Shown: positions 9,038 through 17,283 of the stretch, one piece after another
Numbering within the stretch: the first letter of the stretch is position 1
How the letters are laid out: every line of letters starts with the position of its first letter
From: Tersicoccus sp. Bi-70
GTDB lineage: Bacteria > Actinomycetota > Actinomycetes > Actinomycetales > Micrococcaceae
Reading direction: 5' to 3'
Assembly: GCF_001968825.1 (NCBI RefSeq)
Contig: NZ_MIEU01000016.1
Location: 186,001 to 250,000, forward strand
Length of the DNA stretch: 64,000 bases
The notes under the pieces: model-generated
Seen by the model: the letters and a program-made list of their open reading frames with translations, nothing else
What the model was told of the DNA's origin: nothing
Database searches by the model: none
Made by a program: the position numbers and the translations under genes

Positions 9038-10359
9038 GCGGCGTTGGCCTCCCGCAGGGCCGCGAAGCCGGTCTCGAGGTCGGCGAGGATGTCGTCGATG
9101 TGCTCGAGGCCCACCGAGAGGCGCACCAGTCCGGGGCTCACCCCGGCGATCGCCTGGTTGACGTCCGAGAGCTGGCTGTGGGTCGTGGACGCAGGGTGGA
9201 TGACGAGCGAGCGCACATCCCCGATGTTGGCCACGTTCGAGTGCAGGGTCAGCGCGTCGACGAACCGGCGCCCGGCCTCTGCTCCGCCGTCGATCTCGAA
9301 GGCGATCACGGCGCCGGCACCCTTCGGCGCGTACTTCCGGCCGAGCTCGTACCAGCGGCTGGACGGCAGGCCGGCGTAGGCGACCGAGAGCACGTCGTCG
9401 CGCCCCTCGAGCCACGCCGCGACCTTCTCCGCGTTCGCCACGTGCCGCTCGATCCGCAGGCTCAGCGTCTCCAGGCCCTGCGCGATGAGGAACGCGTTGA
9501 ACGGGCTCGCGGCGGCCCCGGTGTCCCGCAGCCACTGCACCCGCGCCTTGAGGATGTAGGAGAGGTTCGCGCCCAGCGCCCCACCCTCCCCCAGATCCCG
9601 CCCGAACACCAGGCCGTGGTAGGACTCGTCCGGCTCCGTGAAACCGGGGAAGCGGCCCGCCTCGGCGGTGTAGTCGAACCGGCCGGCGTCGACGATCACC
9701 CCGGCGATCGCGTTGCCGTGCCCGCCCAGGTACTTGGTCGCGGAGTGGACGACGACGTCGGCGCCGTGCTCGATGGGCCGCACCAGCCAGGGGGTGGGCA
9801 CGGTGTTGTCGACGATCAGCGGCACACCCGCGGCGTGCGCGGCGTCGGCGACCGTGGCGATGTCGAGGACGTCCTGCCGCGGGTTGGAGATGGTCTCCCC
9901 GAAGAACGCCTTGGTGGTGGGCTTGACGGCCGCCGCCCAGGACGCCGCGTCGTCCGGGTTCTCCACGAAGTCGACGCTGATGCCGAGCTTGGGCAGCGTG
10001 TAGTGGAAGAGGTTGTGGGTGCCGCCGTACAGGGAGGGGCTGGCGACGATGTGGTCACCGGCCTCGGCGACGTTGAGGATGGCGTACGTGACGGCGGCCG
10101 AGCCCGAGGCGAGCAGCAGGGCACCGACGCCGCCCTCGAGCGAGGCGACCCGGTTCTCGACGGCCTCGTTGGTGGGATTGCCGATCCGGGTGTAGATCGG
10201 GCCCAGCTCCGCCAGCGCGAACCGGGAGGCTGCCTGGTCCGCGTCGTCGAAGACGAAGGAGCTGGTCTGGTAGATCGGCAGCGCCCGGGCCCCGGTGGCG
10301 GGGTCGGGCTGCTGGCCGGCGTGGATCTGGCGGGTCTCGAAGGACCAGGAGTCGGACAT
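9034..10359 (-). CDS. metY: O-acetylhomoserine sulfhydrylase (aminocarboxypropyltransferase)
   Basis: A 441-residue PLP enzyme of the Cys/Met metabolism family. It converts O-acetylhomoserine and sulfide to homocysteine, the direct route to methionine. The Schiff-base lysine lies in VVHSATKYLGGHGNAI (residues ~205-220), and the PLP phosphate region is ASGSAAVTYAI. The N-terminus, SWSFETRQIHAGQQPD, and the full ~430-residue length fit MetY rather than the shorter cystathionine synthases. The start has AGAGG six bases upstream. It lies ~100 bases downstream of a SAM-IV riboswitch and overlaps metX, so both are expected to be shut down when S-adenosylmethionine is high. Confidence 0.95.
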   Translation of the reverse strand: MSDSWSFETRQIHAGQQPDPATGARALPIYQTSSFVFDDADQAASRFALAELGPIYTRIGNPTNEAVENRVASLEGGVGALLLASGSAAVTYAILNVAEAGDHIVASPSLYGGTHNLFHYTLPKLGISVDFVENPDDAASWAAAVKPTTKAFFGETISNPRQDVLDIATVADAAHAAGVPLIVDNTVPTPWLVRPIEHGADVVVHSATKYLGGHGNAIAGVIVDAGRFDYTAEAGRFPGFTEPDESYHGLVFGRDLGEGGALGANLSYILKARVQWLRDTGAAASPFNAFLIAQGLETLSLRIERHVANAEKVAAWLEGRDDVLSVAYAGLPSSRWYELGRKYAPKGAGAVIAFEIDGGAEAGRRFVDALTLHSNVANIGDVRSLVIHPASTTHSQLSDVNQAIAGVSPGLVRLSVGLEHIDDILADLETGFAALREANAA

Positions 10360-10449
10360 GCCGTGCCTCTCGGATCAGAGCCGGCGGTTCCGGGGCGGGT
10401 GCACCGTCCCCGGGCACACCGGCCCGCGCTTGCGACGCGCGAGTGCGCG

Positions 10450-10540
10450 GCGCCAGGTCTTCACCCGGGGCACCCCACCGCGGTAGGAGGGTTGCCGGTC
10501 AGCGAGCCGGGGCTGCATGTCGCTGACACTCATGACCTCG
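10450..10540 (-). promoter_or_regulatory. SAM-IV riboswitch controlling metY-metX
   Basis: Read on the minus strand, the leader carries the conserved pattern of the actinobacterial SAM-IV riboswitch. A closing helix AGGTC/GACCT pairs 10537-10533 with 10459-10455. The next helix is GTCAGCGA/TCGCTGAC (about 10527-10520 with 10506-10499), enclosing a CCCCGG loop. The highly conserved core then reads ACCGGCAACCCTCC, followed by CCGCGGTGGGGTGCCCCGGGTGA. The position upstream of methionine genes is what the family predicts. It binds S-adenosylmethionine and lowers downstream expression. I identified it by recalled consensus, not by a covariance search. Confidence 0.9.
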
Positions 10541-10659
10541 CACCAGTGTTCGATGCACCGGCCCTCCCGCGCAAGTCGATGACTCTCGACGTACCCCGCC
10601 GGGACGTGATTAGGGTCACCTAACCAGCGTCGGCGCGGCGCCGGTGCGAGGATGTCGGC

Positions 10660-11298
10660 ATGCGCCTGGATCACGTCTCCTTCGCCTGCGGACCCGCCGG
10701 ACTCAACGTCTGTGCCGAGGAGATCGGCCAGGCGCTCGGGATGCGCCCGGTGACCGGTGGCATCCACCCGCGGTTCGGCACCCGGAACGCGATCTTCCCC
10801 CTGAAGAACCACCGCTACATCGAGGTCGTCGAGGTGCTCGACCACCCGTCCGCGGACAGCGCGCCGTTCGGTCAGGCCGTGCGCGCCCGCTCGGAGCTGG
10901 GCGGTGGCTGGCTCGGCTGGGTGGTCAGCGTCTCCGATCTCGCCCTGTTCGAGAAGCGCCTCGGCCGGGACTCGGTGCCGGGCAACCGGAAGTTCCCGGA
11001 CGGCCGGGAGCTGCAGTGGCGGCAGATCGGCGTCAAGGGCCTCATCGCGGACCCGCAGGTGCCGTTCCTGCTCAACTGGATCAGCCCGCCGGACCTGCAC
11101 CCCTCGATGGCGGCGCCGACCGACGTCGCGCTGGCCGAACTGCAGATCGCCGGCTCCCCCTCGCGGGTCACCGACTGGCTGGGACGGGACGTGCGGGACG
11201 CCCTCGCCGACGTCGACGTGGACTGGGTCGCCCCCAACGGCACCCCCGGCGTCCTCTCGGTCACCTTCGAGACCCCGCGCGGCACCGTCACCATCTAG
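10660..11298 (+). CDS. VOC-superfamily (glyoxalase-like) protein
   Basis: A 212-residue protein beginning MRLDHVSFACGP, a classic first strand of the vicinal-oxygen-chelate fold with a metal-binding His at position 5, then GTRNAIFPLKNHRYIEVVEV with the paired strand and acidic ligand. It resembles the Glyoxalase-like (Glyoxalase_5) group often annotated only as VOC family protein. No partner gene suggests a substrate. It is transcribed divergently from the metY leader, with ~120 bases between the riboswitch and its start, and converges with the NlpC/P60 gene. Confidence 0.8.
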   Translation: MRLDHVSFACGPAGLNVCAEEIGQALGMRPVTGGIHPRFGTRNAIFPLKNHRYIEVVEVLDHPSADSAPFGQAVRARSELGGGWLGWVVSVSDLALFEKRLGRDSVPGNRKFPDGRELQWRQIGVKGLIADPQVPFLLNWISPPDLHPSMAAPTDVALAELQIAGSPSRVTDWLGRDVRDALADVDVDWVAPNGTPGVLSVTFETPRGTVTI

Positions 11299-11354
11299 CC
11301 GGCTCCGGCCGCTCCCGGCCCGTCGATCGGATGCGGACCGAGCCGGACGTGCGC

Positions 11355-12065
11355 TCAGCTGTCCTTGACGGGCAGCCGGATCAGCAGTCCCCCGTGGTAC
11401 GGGACGTGCATCGTGCCCTGGACGGGATTGAGCGCCTCGTAGGCCCCGCCGTTGCCGTCGTAGATGCCGATGTGGTGGCCGGGGATCCAGATGATGTCCC
11501 CGGGCCGGCCCTCGGAGAGCGGGATCTGCTGGGCGCCGAGCGCGGTGGCCATCGCGTCGCCCCCGAGCACCGGCAGATCGAAGCCGTGCTGGCGCAGCAC
11601 CCAGCTGACATAGCCGCCGCAGTCCCACCCGGTCACCGGTGAGGTGCCGCCCCACACGTAGCGGTGGCCCACACCGGTCTGGGCGGTGGCGATGATCGCG
11701 TTGCGCAGCGCCGCGGCGTTGCCCGTGGCGACGGCGGCCGTCGGCGTGCGCCAGGTGGTCACCGGGCCGAGCGTCGTCGGCAGCGTGGCCCGGATCGCCG
11801 AGTCGGGGATCGGCCAGGCCTCGCCCGTGACCGGTGTCGTGGTCGTGGTGACGGCTGCGGCCGGAGCCGGCGCGGGCGGCGCCACCAGCCAGTGCGCCTG
11901 GGCGGGGGCGGCGAGCCCGAGCGTGGCGGCACCGGTCAGGGCGCCCACGACGGCGACGGTCGCGGCCCGGCGGCCGTGCCGGGCGAGGACCCGTCCGACG
12001 CCGCCGGTTCCGGCGCTGCCGGGGTGGACGGTCTCGGCGCGATGCCGGGCGTGCTGGGTACTCAT
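11355..12065 (-). CDS. secreted NlpC/P60 cell-wall peptidase
   Basis: A 236-residue exported protein. The signal peptide ends at AQA near residue 57, preceded by a long Arg-containing n-region, and is followed by a Pro/Ala/Thr linker. The C-terminal NlpC/P60 domain (residues ~115-236) has its catalytic Cys149 in WDCGGYVSW and His198 in PGHHIGIYDG. Such enzymes cut D-Glu to diaminopimelate or lysine links in peptidoglycan. The tryptophan and YVWGG motifs before the cysteine are typical. No other cell-wall domain is present. I looked for a ydaO-type riboswitch in the 200 bases upstream and did not recognise one. Confidence 0.88.
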   Translation of the reverse strand: MSTQHARHRAETVHPGSAGTGGVGRVLARHGRRAATVAVVGALTGAATLGLAAPAQAHWLVAPPAPAPAAAVTTTTTPVTGEAWPIPDSAIRATLPTTLGPVTTWRTPTAAVATGNAAALRNAIIATAQTGVGHRYVWGGTSPVTGWDCGGYVSWVLRQHGFDLPVLGGDAMATALGAQQIPLSEGRPGDIIWIPGHHIGIYDGNGGAYEALNPVQGTMHVPYHGGLLIRLPVKDS

Positions 12066-12267
12066 GGATCCCCCCGTAGAAAGCCACGCGGTGCGGCGGC
12101 GTGCGGCCGTCCTGCTCCCCGTGCGTGGACGGGCCGACCGGGGCCGACCCTCCGGCCGACGTCGTCGGCCCGATGCCTGTCACCCTAGGGCACCCGACGG
12201 TCCCGTGACCATGGGTGTCCGCCTGCGATGATGCTGGGAGTCCGGCCGGTGCCGACGAGGAGCGCCG

Positions 12268-14079
12268 TCACCACCCCGCCAGCGGCCGCCGCGTCTCCGC
12301 GCCCGGCAGCGGCCGGTCGCCGGCCATGTTCCGCACCGCGGCGTAGGCGAAGACCAGCCCCGGTCCGATCGTGATGCCGGGCGCGGGATACGTGCCGCCC
12401 ATCACCGACTGCATGTCGTTGCCCGCGGCGTAGACGCCGCCGAGGGGCGTCCCGTCCGCGCCGAGCACCTCCGCCGCGGCGTTCGTCTCGAATCCGGTGG
12501 ATGCCCCGATGTCCCCGGGGTAGAGGCGGACCGCGTAGTAGGGGGCGCCGTCGACGGGTGCGATGTTGGGGTGCCCGGTCGACGAGGCGGGGTCGCCGTT
12601 GAACCGCTGGTAGTCGTTCAGGCCGCGGTGGAACTCGGGATCCTCGCCCCGGGCGGCGGACGCGTTGGTGTGCGCGACGGTGCGCGCCAGCTGGTCGGCG
12701 GCGATGCCGAGCCGGTCGGCGAGCACGGCCAGGGAGTCGGCCCGGACCAGGTACCCGTCGTCGAGGTAGGGGCGGAGCCCCCGTTCGCGCTGGAAGGGCC
12801 GCACCATCCCGAGGCCGTACGTCGCCATGCCGGTCGCGTCCGTGATCAGGAACGACGGCGTGGCCGAGCCCGGGTCCTCGTGGTCGTGCATCACCATCTG
12901 GTTGCCGAAGAGGTGATAGCTGGTCGCCTCGTTGACGTAGCGACGCCCGTGCTGGTCGACCACCACCATGTGCGGCTTGGCGCGGTCCATGACGAAGTGC
13001 GGGAACACGGCCCGGCTGCCGTCCTCCCGTCGGCGCGTGGAGACGGGGGCGAAGAACGCGTGGGCGAATCCGGTGGTGCCGTAGTGGCCGCCCAGGCCGT
13101 CGACGAGGTCGTGCGCCTGGCCGGTGTGGCCGGGCGCCCCGGGGCACCAGGCGATGTCGTGGCCCGGCAGCAGCGCCGCGCGGCGTCCGGGGTGCCGGTT
13201 GAATCCGCCGGAGCCGACGACAAGGTTCCGGACGGTCACGTGCCGGGCCGTCCCGTCCTCGTCGATGCGGACGTCCCAGCCGCCGTCCGTGCGGGTCGCG
13301 GAAACCACCTGGCTGCGGGTCAGCACCGGGACCCGCCGCTCGTCGAGCGTGTGCAGCAGCGCGGCGACGAGCGCGTTGCCCATGGTGCGCCGCGTGTCCC
13401 TCCCGTGGCGGGCGACGGCGTCGCGGTAGGCGCGGCGCAGGGTCAGCAGGTGCCGCCGGGACTCCTCGGTCGGGTGCGCGCCGGCGAGGTGGCCGATGTC
13501 GTCACGCTCGATCGACATGCCGCCGAACGCCGTGAACTCGGGCAGCGGGTCCCGGACGAGGGCGAGGCGTTCCCCGAGGCGGGTCCCGTCGAAGGTGGCC
13601 GGTTCGAGCGCCCGCCCGGCCAGCCGGGAACCGGGGAGCTGGGTGAGGTAGTCCGGGTGGACCTTCCGGGCGAGGTACCGCACCGACGAGCCGGTCTCCA
13701 TCACGGCGACGGCCTCCGGACCCAGGTCGAGGAAGGTCTGACGCAGCTCCGCCGGGGCGTGCGAGCCGACGGCGGCGTCGAGGAAGGCCGCGGCGTCGGC
13801 CCGCGAGTCGCTCGCCTCGACCTCGGCCGCGTGGTGGGTGCCCGGCACCCAGGTGGTGCCGGCGGTCCATGCGGTCGTCCCGCCCACCCGGTCGGTGCGT
13901 TCGACGACGGCGACGCGCAGACCGGCGATGGCGGAGAACACCGCGGCGGACAGCCCGGCCCCACCGCCGCCGATGACGAGCACGTCGAGCTCGTCGGCCT
14001 CGCGCAGTGCCGCGGCGGGCTCCCCGGAGGGGTACGGGATGGCGGTGCCGGCGCGGACGTCGGCGGTGGTGGTGCTCAT
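12268..14079 (-). CDS. FAD-dependent dehydrogenase, FAD_binding_2/KstD-like (1)
   Basis: A 603-residue flavoprotein. The N-terminal Rossmann motif is VLVIGGGGAGLSAAV (residues ~33-47), followed by the acidic ribose-binding VVERTDRVGGTT. The C-terminal FAD motif GGVYAAGND leads into GGTYPAPGITIGPGLVFAY, the Y-P-x-x-G-x-x-IGP signature of ketosteroid delta1-dehydrogenase and fumarate-reductase-like desaturases. The start overlaps the stop of the next flavoprotein gene as ATGA. It is the last gene of a leftward group (YCII, alcohol dehydrogenase, two flavoproteins). It probably removes hydrogen next to a ketone; the substrate is unknown. Confidence 0.85.
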   Translation of the reverse strand: MSTTTADVRAGTAIPYPSGEPAAALREADELDVLVIGGGGAGLSAAVFSAIAGLRVAVVERTDRVGGTTAWTAGTTWVPGTHHAAEVEASDSRADAAAFLDAAVGSHAPAELRQTFLDLGPEAVAVMETGSSVRYLARKVHPDYLTQLPGSRLAGRALEPATFDGTRLGERLALVRDPLPEFTAFGGMSIERDDIGHLAGAHPTEESRRHLLTLRRAYRDAVARHGRDTRRTMGNALVAALLHTLDERRVPVLTRSQVVSATRTDGGWDVRIDEDGTARHVTVRNLVVGSGGFNRHPGRRAALLPGHDIAWCPGAPGHTGQAHDLVDGLGGHYGTTGFAHAFFAPVSTRRREDGSRAVFPHFVMDRAKPHMVVVDQHGRRYVNEATSYHLFGNQMVMHDHEDPGSATPSFLITDATGMATYGLGMVRPFQRERGLRPYLDDGYLVRADSLAVLADRLGIAADQLARTVAHTNASAARGEDPEFHRGLNDYQRFNGDPASSTGHPNIAPVDGAPYYAVRLYPGDIGASTGFETNAAAEVLGADGTPLGGVYAAGNDMQSVMGGTYPAPGITIGPGLVFAYAAVRNMAGDRPLPGAETRRPLAGW

Positions 14080-15776
14080 GCGAGGATCTCCTGTGCGGCC
14101 GGGGCGGTGGTGGCGCACCCGGCGGAGCCGGCGGTGAACGTGGCGGCGAGGTGCTCGCCGGCGGCGAAGCCCCGGGTGATCGCCGGGCCGAGGGTGGATC
14201 CGCCGCCGGGGTAGGCGCCACGGAAGAGGGTGGCGGAGACGTTGCCGGCGGCGTAGAGCCCGTCGATCACCTCGCCGTCGAACCGGAGCACCCGCCCGTG
14301 CCGGTCGGTGGCCAGCCCGCCGGAGGTGCCGAGCGCGCCGCAGTGCAGGGCGACGGCGTGGAACGGCGCCACGGTCAACGGCCGCAGGCACGGGTTGGGG
14401 GTGATGCTGTCGTCGCCGAGGAACCGGTCCTCGGCCGAGGCGCCGCGCCCGAACGCCCGGTCGACGCCCTCCGCGGCATCGGCGTTGAAGCGGGCCACCT
14501 CGTCGGCGAGCGCCGCCGGGTCGACGCCGATCCGCCGCGCGAGCTCCTCGATGGTGTCCGCGGTGACCATCCCGTCGGGCCCCTGGCCGGGGGTCGAGCC
14601 GGCCACGGGGTAGCTGCGCAGGTACCGGTCGTCGACGACCAGCCAGGCGGGCAGCCCCTTCGGTTCGAGCCGGTGCTCGTCGACGGCGCCCATGACGTGG
14701 GAGACGTCGTGGTAGTTCAGGGCCTCGTTGACGAAGCGGCGGCCGTCGGCCCCCACGGTGATCGAGCCCGGCAGGGTCATCTCCACGTTGCCCATCCGCC
14801 CCGAGGCGCGCCCGTCGTAGACCTGCCCGGGCGGCGTGATCACGGGCACGCCCCAGAAGGTGGTCATCTCCGCGACGGCGGCGCCGAGCCGCAGGCCCAG
14901 ACGCAGCCCGTCGCCCTCGTTGGACGGGGCGGAGATCGGGACCACCGGGTGCGGCAGGAACGCGCGCTGCAGAGCGTCGTCCCACTCGAAGCCGCCGGAG
15001 GCGAGGACGACGGCGCCGGTCTCGATCGGCGCCGCGCCGGCCACGGTGACGGTCCACGCGCCGTCCTCGGCCGGCTCCAGGCCGGTGACGCGCGCGCCCG
15101 CGGCGACCGTCACGCCCCGCTCGAGGGCGGAGACGAGCAGGCTCGCCACCAGCGCCCCGCCCATGGTGCGCGCGCCGTCCTCGGCCCGGCGGGTCAGCAG
15201 GGCCGCGTCGGGGGCGGCCCCGTTCAGGGCGTCCCGTTCGGCCATGGTCAGCAGCGGGAAGTAGCTGGTCGGCCGGATCGCGTCCCGCAGGCCGGGCACC
15301 GAGCCGACGTCGAACGCGTCGTTGTCGAGGCTGCGGCCGCCCTCCGTGGCGCCCGGCCACGCGAGGCGGTAGTCGGGCCGGGCCAGCGGCGTGAGCCGGA
15401 CGCGCGTGTTCTCGACGAGCCAGTCCACCGCCGCACCGGACCGATCGACGTACCAGGCGACGTCCTCGGGGTCCACGGTCCCGCCGGTGGCCGCCGTGAG
15501 GTAGGCGATCGCGTCCTCCCGGGAGTCGGCGTAGCCGGCGGCGGCGCCGAGCCGGTTGGCGGGAGCCCAGAGGACGCCCCCGCCGACGGCAGTGGTGCCG
15601 CCGAGCAGCGCGGCCTTCTCCAGGACGAGGACGCGGGCCCCGGCGTCGGCGGCGCGCGTCGCCGCGGTGAGGCCCGCGGCGCCGGAGCCGACGACGACGA
15701 CGTCGGCCCGGGCCGGCAGCGCGGAGACGGGGGTGATGACCGGGGTGCTGACAGCGCTGGTCACGGGACTGGTCAT
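14076..15776 (-). CDS. FAD-dependent dehydrogenase, FAD_binding_2/KstD-like (2)
   Basis: A 566-residue paralogue of its two neighbours. The FAD motif VVVVGSGAAGLTAATRAADAG is at residues ~26-46, with LEKAALLGGTTAVGGG following. The catalytic half has NEALNYHD, the C-terminal GLYAAGNVSATLFRGAYPGGG and STLGPAITRGFAAGEH. The YPGGG run is particularly close to the active-site region of 3-ketosteroid delta1-dehydrogenases. The start is fixed by an ATGA overlap with the upstream alcohol dehydrogenase. Three divergent paralogues in one cluster suggest successive desaturations of one ring or related rings, which is inference. Confidence 0.85.
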   Translation of the reverse strand: MTSPVTSAVSTPVITPVSALPARADVVVVGSGAAGLTAATRAADAGARVLVLEKAALLGGTTAVGGGVLWAPANRLGAAAGYADSREDAIAYLTAATGGTVDPEDVAWYVDRSGAAVDWLVENTRVRLTPLARPDYRLAWPGATEGGRSLDNDAFDVGSVPGLRDAIRPTSYFPLLTMAERDALNGAAPDAALLTRRAEDGARTMGGALVASLLVSALERGVTVAAGARVTGLEPAEDGAWTVTVAGAAPIETGAVVLASGGFEWDDALQRAFLPHPVVPISAPSNEGDGLRLGLRLGAAVAEMTTFWGVPVITPPGQVYDGRASGRMGNVEMTLPGSITVGADGRRFVNEALNYHDVSHVMGAVDEHRLEPKGLPAWLVVDDRYLRSYPVAGSTPGQGPDGMVTADTIEELARRIGVDPAALADEVARFNADAAEGVDRAFGRGASAEDRFLGDDSITPNPCLRPLTVAPFHAVALHCGALGTSGGLATDRHGRVLRFDGEVIDGLYAAGNVSATLFRGAYPGGGSTLGPAITRGFAAGEHLAATFTAGSAGCATTAPAAQEILA

Positions 15777-16891
15777 CGTGACAGCGCCCCGTCCCGGGCA
15801 TCGCGGCGCGTGCCGTCCCCGTCGTCGCCGGCACCGGGCATGTCGATGAGGATCTTGCCGACCCGCTGCCCCGTGTCGCGCATGGTGGCGAAGGCGGTGG
15901 CGAGGTCCTGCACCCCGAACCGGTGCGTGATGAGGGCGCGCACGGTGTCCGGGTGGCGCACGATGAGCTCGAGCGCCTGCGGGATCAGGCCCTGGCTGTT
16001 GCGGCTGCCGAGCAGGTCGATCTCCTTGAACGCCAGCAGGTTGAGCGGGAATCCGGTGGGCCGGACGGAGATGCCGACCTGCACCACGCGCCCGGCGGGG
16101 GCGACGGCGGTGACGGCGTTGGTCAGCGAGGCGGGCACGCCGGTGGCCTCGAGGACCAGCTGAGGGCCGTCCGGCGCGGTGTCGGGCAGCGCCGCGGCCA
16201 GCTCCTCGGCCGGAAAGGGACCGGTGGGGTCGACGAGGAGGGTGTGATGGGCGCCGAAGTCCCGAGCGAGGTCGAGCCGTCCCGGGACGGTGTCGGCGGT
16301 GATCACGGTGCACCCGAGGTCGCGCAGGGCCAGCGTGGCGAGCAGCCCGATGGGCCCGGCGCCGAGCACGAGCACCGTCTCCCCGGCCGCCGCGCGTCCC
16401 CGGGTGATGGCCTGCAGGGCGATCGACACCGGCTCGGCGATCGCGCCGAGTTCGGAGGGGATGCCGTCCGGGATCCGGTGCAGCCGCTCCGCGGAGACCG
16501 GGAGGTACTCGGCCAGGCCGCCGTCGCAGTAGCAGCCCAGCACCACGAGGCGGGCGCAGACGTTTCCGCGCCCCTGCCGGCAGGCGGCGCACTGCCCGCA
16601 CGGGATGAGCGGATCGACGGCCACGCGATCGCCGAGGGCGAGGCCGTCGACGCCGGGTTCGTCGATACCGGGGCCGAGGGCGACGACGGTGCCGGCGAGC
16701 TCGTGCCCCTGGACCAGCGGCAGCTCGGAGGCGTAGTCGTCCTCGAAGATGTGCAGATCGGTGCCGCACAGGGCCACGTGATCGATCCGGAGCAGGGCCT
16801 CCCCCGGACCGGCGGAGGGCCGGGGGACGCGGACGTAGTCGAGGGTGGTGGCCGCGACGGTGCGGACGGCCAGCATCGTCTCCGCGCTCAT
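15773..16891 (-). CDS. zinc-dependent alcohol dehydrogenase (MDR family)
   Basis: A 372-residue medium-chain dehydrogenase. Catalytic zinc ligands are visible in ALCGTDLH and GHELAG. The four structural-zinc cysteines are in CGQCAACRQGRGNVC, and the NAD(P) Rossmann motif is VLGAGPIGLLA (residues ~175-185), followed by an aspartate at the end of the second strand (VITAD), which usually favours NAD. The fold resembles threonine/sorbitol dehydrogenases. It overlaps both neighbours (ATGA each side), so it is part of the flavoprotein operon and probably oxidises a ring or side-chain alcohol to the ketone the flavoproteins need. Confidence 0.9.
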   Translation of the reverse strand: MSAETMLAVRTVAATTLDYVRVPRPSAGPGEALLRIDHVALCGTDLHIFEDDYASELPLVQGHELAGTVVALGPGIDEPGVDGLALGDRVAVDPLIPCGQCAACRQGRGNVCARLVVLGCYCDGGLAEYLPVSAERLHRIPDGIPSELGAIAEPVSIALQAITRGRAAAGETVLVLGAGPIGLLATLALRDLGCTVITADTVPGRLDLARDFGAHHTLLVDPTGPFPAEELAAALPDTAPDGPQLVLEATGVPASLTNAVTAVAPAGRVVQVGISVRPTGFPLNLLAFKEIDLLGSRNSQGLIPQALELIVRHPDTVRALITHRFGVQDLATAFATMRDTGQRVGKILIDMPGAGDDGDGTRRDARDGALSR

Positions 16892-17223
16892 CGGGCCGAC
16901 CCCCCCGCGGTGGACCGGTCGTCGTCCGCAGCGGCGAGACGGTCCGCACCGAACTTCGGGTCCCAGCCCCGGACGGTCCGCTCCACGTAGCCGTGGTGGG
17001 CGAAGGGGTCGGCCGCCATCGTGGCGTCGACGTCCTCGGGCGACTCGCCACGCACCACGAGCAGCGCCCCGGGCTCGGGACCGGTGGCGTCGGTGGGACC
17101 GGAGACCACCAATCGCCCGTCGTCGAACAGCTCCTGCAGGAAGGCGAGGTGGCGCGGGCGGTGCTCGTCGCGCCCGGCCTCGGATCCGGGGGTGTAGCGG
17201 TAGGTGACGGCGAAGAGGGACAT
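16888..17223 (-). CDS. YCII-related protein
   Basis: A 111-residue protein with the YCII fold. It starts SLFAVTYRYTP, has a conserved RPRHLAFLQELFDDGRLVVSGP segment (the family's His and Gly-Pro), and ends with DPFAHHGYVERTVRGWDP. Family members are small dimeric enzymes or domains, some acting as dehydrochlorinases or muconolactone-isomerase-like proteins in aromatic breakdown. The ATG at 17223 has AGGAG five bases upstream, so the longer frame to 17271 is not used. It is the first gene of the four-gene overlapping run ending at 12268. Confidence 0.82.
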   Translation of the reverse strand: MSLFAVTYRYTPGSEAGRDEHRPRHLAFLQELFDDGRLVVSGPTDATGPEPGALLVVRGESPEDVDATMAADPFAHHGYVERTVRGWDPKFGADRLAAADDDRSTAGGSAR

Positions 17224-17283
17224 GGTGACTCCTGAGGGGATCGTCGGGTGAAGAGGAGGACGGGGCCGCACGCGGCAGCGCGG

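Noticed and set aside
12066-12267. Possible ydaO (c-di-AMP) riboswitch upstream of the NlpC/P60 gene
   Set aside because: Expected from other actinobacterial cell-wall hydrolases, but I could not find the conserved core sequence.
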